Source of the DNA: an uncultured Bacteroidales bacterium
GTDB taxonomy: Bacteria > Bacteroidota > Bacteroidia > Bacteroidales > UBA932
Reading direction: 5' to 3'
DNA length: 27,495 bases
Assembly: GCA_937890845.1 (NCBI GenBank)
Contig: CALADR010000039.1
Span: forward strand, 1-27,495
The position numbers were made by a program, and so were the translations under genes. Under the pieces are notes generated by a model. That model did no database searches and had not been told where the DNA came from. It saw only the letters and a list, made by a program, of their open reading frames with translations. Below are positions 23,622 through 27,495 of this stretch, piece by piece. Position 1 is the stretch's first letter, and every line of letters begins with the position of its first letter.

Positions 23622-23984
23622 TTAGAAAATCAGGCCGCCTTCACGGGCAGCATCTGCCAAACTTTTAACTCTTCCGTGATAAAGATATCCTCCACGGTCA
23701 AAAGCGATAGTGGTGATACCCTTAGCAATCGCACGCTGTGCAATAGCTTTTCCTACAATAGCAGCAGCCTCAATTCCTGTCTTGCCTTTGCACTCAACTG
23801 CAAGCTCCTTATCATTTGATGCAGCAGCTACAAGAGTGACAGCCTTGACATCGTCAATAACCTGAACGTAAATCTGCTTGTTGCTTCTGAAAACAACCAT
23901 TCTAGGCCTTTCAGCGGTACCATTGACCACTTTACGGATACGGTAGTGAATCCTTCTTCTTCTTTCTATTTTATTCAATGCCAT
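23622..23984 (-). CDS. rplR: 50S ribosomal protein L18
   Basis: 5S rRNA-binding protein of the central protuberance, with L5; 120 residues. It shows the RRRRIHYRIRKVVNGTAERPRMVVFRS start, KQIYVQVIDD and the C-terminal FDRGGYLYHGRVKSLADAAREGG. A strong Shine-Dalgarno GAGGAGG lies at 23991-23998, about 7 nt from the ATG, right behind the rplF stop codon. Confidence 0.97.
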   Translation of the reverse strand: MALNKIERRRRIHYRIRKVVNGTAERPRMVVFRSNKQIYVQVIDDVKAVTLVAAASNDKELAVECKGKTGIEAAAIVGKAIAQRAIAKGITTIAFDRGGYLYHGRVKSLADAAREGGLIF

Positions 23985-24000
23985 AACTTGTCCTCCTCAA

Positions 24001-24561
24001 TTATTTAGCACCAGCAGATTTACCGGCCTTACGACGAAGCTGTTCTCCGACAAACTTGATACCCTTACCCTTGTATGGCTCAGGCTTACGCAGTGAGCGG
24101 ATCTTTGCAGCAACCTGACCGACAAGCTGTTTGTCTGCACTCTTAAGCACCAATATTGGGTTTGCACCCTTCTTTACAGGCTCTGCCTCTGCAGCTACCT
24201 CTTTAGGAAGCATCATATGAACATCGTGTGAGAAGCCGAGTGAAAACTCGAGGATCTGGCCCTTAACTTCAACACGATAACCGACACCGACAAGCTCCTG
24301 CTTGATTGTGAATCCCTCTGACACACCCACAACCATATTGTGGATCAGTGCACGGTAAAGTCCGTGAAGAGAACGGTGTCTAGGAAGATCTGTAGGACGA
24401 GTCAACTTAACTTCATTTCCCTCTACAGCAACAGTGATGTCAGCATCAACCTTCTGACTCAATTCGCCGAGAGGTCCTTTAACCTTAACAACGTTGCCAG
24501 GGAGAACCTCTACGGTAACCTTGGCAGGAAGGTGTACAGGCAATTTACCAATTCTTGACAT
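24001..24561 (-). CDS. rplF: 50S ribosomal protein L6
   Basis: Large-subunit protein at the factor-binding site near the sarcin-ricin loop; 186 residues. It starts MSRIGKLPVHLPAKVTVEV, has the two-repeat fold, and keeps the C-terminal signature RKPEPYKGKGIKFVGEQLRRKAGKSAG. It lies 19 nt behind rpsH. The spacer is AT-rich without a Shine-Dalgarno sequence. Confidence 0.97.
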   Translation of the reverse strand: MSRIGKLPVHLPAKVTVEVLPGNVVKVKGPLGELSQKVDADITVAVEGNEVKLTRPTDLPRHRSLHGLYRALIHNMVVGVSEGFTIKQELVGVGYRVEVKGQILEFSLGFSHDVHMMLPKEVAAEAEPVKKGANPILVLKSADKQLVGQVAAKIRSLRKPEPYKGKGIKFVGEQLRRKAGKSAGAK

Positions 24562-24580
24562 TATTCGTTCTTTTTAAATA

Positions 24581-24976
24581 TTAATATACATAGCATACTA
24601 CTTCACCACCGACATTAAGCTCCTTTGCCTCTTTGTCAGTAATGATACCCTTTGATGTAGAAAGGATAGCGATTCCGAGACCATTAAGCACACGTGGCAT
24701 AGTCGCAACATCAGTATATCTACGAAGACCTGGCTTTGATACACGGATGATCTTCTTGATAGCTGCAGTCTTAGTCTGTGGATGATACTTGAGAGCGATT
24801 TTGATTGTGCTTGACGGCTCACCTTCTACCAGCTTGTAGCTGAGAATGTAACCTTTCTCACAAAGAATTTTTGTGATAGCCATCTTCATCTTGGATGAAG
24901 GAATCTCAACAACTTTTTTTCCTGCGCTGTAAGCGTTGCGGATTCGTGTGAGATAATCTGCAATTGGATCAGTCAT
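24581..24976 (-). CDS. rpsH: 30S ribosomal protein S8
   Basis: Primary binder of the 16S rRNA central domain and, in E. coli, repressor of the spc operon; 131 residues. It contains DPIADYLTRIRNAYSAGKKVVEIPSSKMK and the C-terminal STSKGIITDKEAKELNVGGEVVCYVY. The gap upstream (88 nt) is the longest inside the spc run and holds a GC-rich hairpin. No Shine-Dalgarno sequence. Confidence 0.97.
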   Translation of the reverse strand: MTDPIADYLTRIRNAYSAGKKVVEIPSSKMKMAITKILCEKGYILSYKLVEGEPSSTIKIALKYHPQTKTAAIKKIIRVSKPGLRRYTDVATMPRVLNGLGIAILSTSKGIITDKEAKELNVGGEVVCYVY

Positions 24977-25001
24977 TTTTTTGTCTTTTTTTACAGAAAC
25001 C

Positions 25002-25018
25002 GGCGTGATTTACACGCC
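25002..25018 (-). promoter_or_regulatory. Hairpin in the rpsN-rpsH spacer
   Basis: GGCGTG and CACGCC form a perfect 6-bp stem with a 5-nt loop, about 25 nt upstream of the rpsH ATG, in an otherwise AT-rich spacer. It could be an S8 feedback site or a processing site. It has no T run at its end and is not a normal terminator. I see no promoter match in the spacer. Confidence 0.35.
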
Positions 25019-25064
25019 CGATATCCAAATTGAACTTAAATATTGTAATTAATGTAATATGCTA

Positions 25065-25334
25065 TTACCAGCTTGCTTTCTTTACGCCTGGTATAAGACC
25101 GTTGCTTGCCATCTCGCGGAACTGAATACGGCTGATACCGAACATACGCATATATCCCTTAGGACGACCTGTAAGAGAACAACGGTTATGAAGACGGCAA
25201 GGGCTTGAGTTCTTAGGGAGCTTGTCAAGAGCTGCCCAGTCGCCTGCCTCTTTGAGAGCTTTTCTCTTCTCAGCGTATTTAGCAACTAACTTAGCGCGCT
25301 TTACCTCGCGGGCTTTCATTGATTCTTTTGCCAT
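25065..25334 (-). CDS. rpsN: 30S ribosomal protein S14 (zinc-free type)
   Basis: Head protein assembling late near S3 and S10; 89 residues. It contains KNSSPCRLHNRCSLTGRPKGYMRMFGISRIQFREMA and ends GVKKASW. Only two cysteines remain and the CxxC pairs of the zinc type are missing, so it is the C-minus form, shorter than E. coli S14. An AGAAGGA lies just before the ATG. It is 11 nt behind rplE. Confidence 0.97.
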   Translation of the reverse strand: MAKESMKAREVKRAKLVAKYAEKRKALKEAGDWAALDKLPKNSSPCRLHNRCSLTGRPKGYMRMFGISRIQFREMASNGLIPGVKKASW

Positions 25335-25345
25335 TTTCCTTCTCT

Positions 25346-25945
25346 TTAGTTATTATGTTTCTTGAAAGGCAGACCGAATTCGCGAAGAAGTGCATAAGCC
25401 TCCTCATCAGTACCTGCTGTTGGCACGAAAGTGATCTCCATTCCGAGAATCTTTGTAATCTTGTCGATGTCGATCTCTGGGAAAATAATCTGCTCCTTGA
25501 TTCCGAGAGTATAGTTTCCTCTTCCGTCAAGTTTCTCAGAAATTCCGTTGAAATCCCTGATACGAGGGAGAGATATACGGATAAGTCTCTCAAGGAACTC
25601 GTACATCTTGGTAGCACGAAGGGTAACCTTAGCACCGATAGGCATTCCTTTACGGAGTTTGAAGTTAGAGATATCCTTTCTTGATGCAGTTGCAACAGCT
25701 TTCTGACCTGTGATGGCAGTAAGTTCCTGAAGCGCGATATCAACAAGCTTCTTATCTCCAGTAGCGTCACCTACACCCTGGTTGATAGTTATCTTAACCA
25801 GTCTTGGAACCTGCATTACTGTTGAGTAGGAGAACTCCTTCATGAGCTTAGGCACAATCTCCTCCTTATATACCTTCTTCAAGGCAGGCACGTATCCTGC
25901 AGGAACAGCCTGCTGTGTCTTTTCTGTATTGTTATTCTTTGCCAT
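25346..25945 (-). CDS. rplE: 50S ribosomal protein L5
   Basis: 5S rRNA-binding protein that also contacts the P-site tRNA; 199 residues. The first 15 or so residues (NNNTEKTQQAVPAG) extend the family's usual start; the core begins VPALKKVYKEEIVPKLMKEF and keeps VPRLVKITINQGVG and LRKGMPIGAKVTLR. The ATG overlaps the rplX stop as TAATG, and an AGGAG (25954-25958) within the end of rplX lies 8 nt upstream, so translation of both genes is probably coupled and the start is well supported. Confidence 0.97.
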   Translation of the reverse strand: MAKNNNTEKTQQAVPAGYVPALKKVYKEEIVPKLMKEFSYSTVMQVPRLVKITINQGVGDATGDKKLVDIALQELTAITGQKAVATASRKDISNFKLRKGMPIGAKVTLRATKMYEFLERLIRISLPRIRDFNGISEKLDGRGNYTLGIKEQIIFPEIDIDKITKILGMEITFVPTAGTDEEAYALLREFGLPFKKHNN

Positions 25946-26262
25946 TATTTAATCTCCTCTCCAGATTTTTTAGCATAACGGACTTTCTTTCCATCCACGA
26001 ACTTGTGTCCGACTCTTGTAGGACCGCCCTTAGCAGGATCTACAAGCTGGAGGTTAGAAATATGTACGCCAGCCTCTTGTTTAACGATACCGCCCTGAGG
26101 ATGTTTAGGGCTAGGCTTTGTGTGCTTGCTGACTATGTTGATTCCTTCAACGATAGCGCGATCCTTGTCAGTAATCACTTCAAGCACCTTGCCGGTCTTT
26201 CCTTTATCGTTGCCGGCATTGACATAAACGGTGTCACCTTTTTTGATATGGAATTTTTTCAT
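25945..26262 (-). CDS. rplX: 50S ribosomal protein L24
   Basis: Assembly-initiating large-subunit protein, 105 residues. The KOW motif KKGDTVYVNAGNDKGKTGKVLEV sits at the start, followed by EGINIVSKHTKPSPKHPQGGIV and HISNLQLVDP. It lies 12 nt behind rplN and overlaps rplE by one base. No Shine-Dalgarno sequence. Confidence 0.97.
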   Translation of the reverse strand: MKKFHIKKGDTVYVNAGNDKGKTGKVLEVITDKDRAIVEGINIVSKHTKPSPKHPQGGIVKQEAGVHISNLQLVDPAKGGPTRVGHKFVDGKKVRYAKKSGEEIK

Positions 26263-26274
26263 AACTTCAAAATA

Positions 26275-26640
26275 TTAAAGGACCTCCGGTGCCAGTGAAA
26301 CTATCTTCATATAATTCTCACGCAGCTCTCTTGCAACAGGGCCGAAAATACGTGTTCCGCGAACCTCACCCTGATTGTTCAGAAGAACGCAGGCATTGTC
26401 ATCAAAACGGATATATGATCCGTCAGCCCTGCGGATTTCTTTCTTTGTGCGCACTACCACAGCCTTTGATACTGAGCCTTTCTTGGCATCACCACCTGGG
26501 ATAGCGCTCTTTACTGCAACGACGATTTTGTCGCCCACTTTCGCATAGCGGTGGCGGGTTCCCCCAAGGACACGGATACAAAGAACTTCCTTTGCTCCGC
26601 TGTTGTCAGCCACCTGTAAACGTGTTTCCTGCTGTATCAT
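26275..26640 (-). CDS. rplN: 50S ribosomal protein L14
   Basis: Intersubunit-face protein of the 50S that forms bridges to 16S rRNA and is the target of the silencing factor RsfS; 121 residues, the usual 120-122. It starts MIQQETRLQVADNSGAKEVLCIRVLGG and ends with the conserved FGPVARELRENYMKIVSLAPEVL. It comes 2 nt after the rpsQ stop codon, suggesting coupled translation. Confidence 0.97.
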   Translation of the reverse strand: MIQQETRLQVADNSGAKEVLCIRVLGGTRHRYAKVGDKIVVAVKSAIPGGDAKKGSVSKAVVVRTKKEIRRADGSYIRFDDNACVLLNNQGEVRGTRIFGPVARELRENYMKIVSLAPEVL

Positions 26641-26642
26641 TG

Positions 26643-26897
26643 CTACTTAACTTTTTCTACGATTTCTACTAATCTCCATCTCTTTGTCTTACTCAAAGGA
26701 CGGGTCTCCATAATGCGGACTGTATCGCCCTCGCTGCACTCATTCTTCTCATCGTGAGCGACAAACTTTGTGGTCTTTTTAACGAACTTACCGTAGATCG
26801 GGTGTTTCTCTTTCGTTGCGACTGCAACAACAACAGACTTATCCATCTTGTTGCTAACCACTACGCCTATTCTTTCCTTACGAAGATTTCTTTCCAT
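26643..26897 (-). CDS. rpsQ: 30S ribosomal protein S17
   Basis: OB-fold 16S rRNA-binding protein of the early assembly set, 84 residues. Typical sequences: MERNLRKERIGVVVSNKMDKSVVVAV, HPIYGKFVKKTTKFVAHDE and GDTVRIMETRPLSKTKRWRLVEIVEK. It lies between rpmC (12 nt) and rplN (2 nt). No Shine-Dalgarno sequence. Confidence 0.97.
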   Translation of the reverse strand: MERNLRKERIGVVVSNKMDKSVVVAVATKEKHPIYGKFVKKTTKFVAHDEKNECSEGDTVRIMETRPLSKTKRWRLVEIVEKVK

Positions 26898-26909
26898 CAG
26901 ACTCGAATT

Positions 26910-27104
26910 TTAGTTCTGTTTCTCTTTCTCGGCAAGGATAGTCATCATACGGGCGATATCCTTCTTTGCCTTGTTAATCTTTGACGTATCCTCCAATGGA
27001 GAAATCGAATGGTTTATCTTCATGGTGTCGAGATTAGCCTTCTCCACTTCGATACGGTCGCGCAGATCGCTGATCGACATTTCGCGTACTTCAGATGCTT
27101 TCAT
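26910..27104 (-). CDS. rpmC: 50S ribosomal protein L29
   Basis: Small helical protein at the tunnel exit, where it helps to dock trigger factor and SRP; 64 residues in two long helices. MKASEVREMSISDLRDRIEVEKANL and the second helix KINKAKKDIARMMTILAEKEKQN fit, with a linker longer than in the shortest members. GGAG lies 8 nt before the ATG. It follows rplP after 17 nt. Confidence 0.96.
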   Translation of the reverse strand: MKASEVREMSISDLRDRIEVEKANLDTMKINHSISPLEDTSKINKAKKDIARMMTILAEKEKQN

Positions 27105-27121
27105 TTCCTATCTCCATTAAA

Positions 27122-27495
27122 TTATTCAACATAATCCCTGCGGACAACAAACTTGGTGATTACAGGCAACTTCTGTGCGCCAAGACGCAAAGCCTCTTTA
27201 GCAATCTCCAATGGAACGCCCTCAGCTTCAATAAGGATACGGCCCGGAGTAACAGGACAAACAAATCCCTCTGGATTACCCTTACCCTTACCCATACGCA
27301 CCTCAGCCGGCTTCTTGGTATAAGGCTTATCAGGGAAAATTCTGATCCAGATCTTACCTTCACGCTTCATGTAACGGACAACTGCCTGACGGGCGGCCTC
27401 AATCTGACGGCCCGTAAGCCAACAATTTTCCAAGGTCTTGATACCGAAAGAACCGAACGCAAGCTGGTTGCCCCTCTGAGCAAGCCCTTTCATAC
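27122..27495 (-). CDS. rplP: 50S ribosomal protein L16, 5' partial
   Basis: Large-subunit protein that shapes the A-tRNA site and the central protuberance. The visible 124 codons begin inside the conserved start region: the MKGLAQRGNQLAFG methionine is internal, because the family begins with about 16 more residues and the two bases before it fit the arginine codon of GRMKG. The body is typical (LTGRQIEAARQAVVRYMKREGKIWIRIFPDKP, RMGKGKGNPEGFV). The window ends here; rpsC, rplV and the rest of the S10 operon are expected upstream. Confidence 0.96.
   Translation of the reverse strand, partial: MKGLAQRGNQLAFGSFGIKTLENCWLTGRQIEAARQAVVRYMKREGKIWIRIFPDKPYTKKPAEVRMGKGKGNPEGFVCPVTPGRILIEAEGVPLEIAKEALRLGAQKLPVITKFVVRRDYVE

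Noticed and set aside
1..27495. Insertion sequences, transposase genes, CRISPR arrays, prophage or toxin-antitoxin genes
   Set aside because: No frame resembles such proteins, and no regular spacer-repeat array or terminal inverted repeats with target duplications were seen; the cause of the ribosomal cluster split is therefore not visible.

Overview
The window is a stretch of chromosome from a Bacteroidota organism, most likely Bacteroidales. The evidence is a spc/alpha ribosomal operon in the order typical of that phylum (secY-map-infA-rpmJ-rpsM-rpsK-rpsD-rpoA-rplQ, no adk), near-consensus Bacteroidetes promoters (TTTG or TTG at -33 and TAnnTTTG at -7), mostly AT-rich start regions without Shine-Dalgarno sequences, and BACON-type lipoproteins. 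I cannot name the genus.

Layout, left to right. (1) 1-1419 (+): the 3' part of an AspT/YidE-type transporter with RCK_C domains, cut by the window edge. (2) 1432-7912 (-): a multidrug efflux operon, membrane fusion protein followed by a single 1504-residue polypeptide in which an AcrB-type RND pump is fused in frame to a NodT/TolC-type outer-membrane factor; inorganic pyrophosphatase (ppa) lies downstream. (3) 7913-8508: an intergenic stretch with the efflux promoter, a possible structured RNA on the + strand, a CAU-anticodon tRNA with promoter and terminator, and strong inverted repeats behind rpsJ. (4) 8509-11879 (-): the str operon rpsL-rpsG-fusA with rpsJ as its last gene. (5) 12127-15326 (+): a two-gene unit, a DUF3298-type lipoprotein coupled to a secreted S9 (DPP IV-like) serine peptidase. 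(6) 15446-16888 (-): a BACON/FISUMP-like lipoprotein. (7) 16948-27495 (-): the S10(distal)/spc/alpha run of translation genes from rplP (cut by the right edge) to rplQ, including secY, map and rpoA.

The translation genes make the ribosome's protein parts, initiation factor IF1, the elongation GTPase EF-G, the RNA polymerase alpha subunit, the SecY channel and the enzyme removing initiator methionine. The efflux operon builds a tripartite pump from only two genes. The most unusual points are the RND-OMF fusion, which carries an internal signal peptide with a lipobox and so may be a polyprotein split by signal peptidase II; the S10 operon broken after rpsJ, with the str-rpsJ block placed downstream of rplQ; a perfect 22-bp palindrome at the ppa start; and a possible new RNA in the 7.9-8.3 kb gap.
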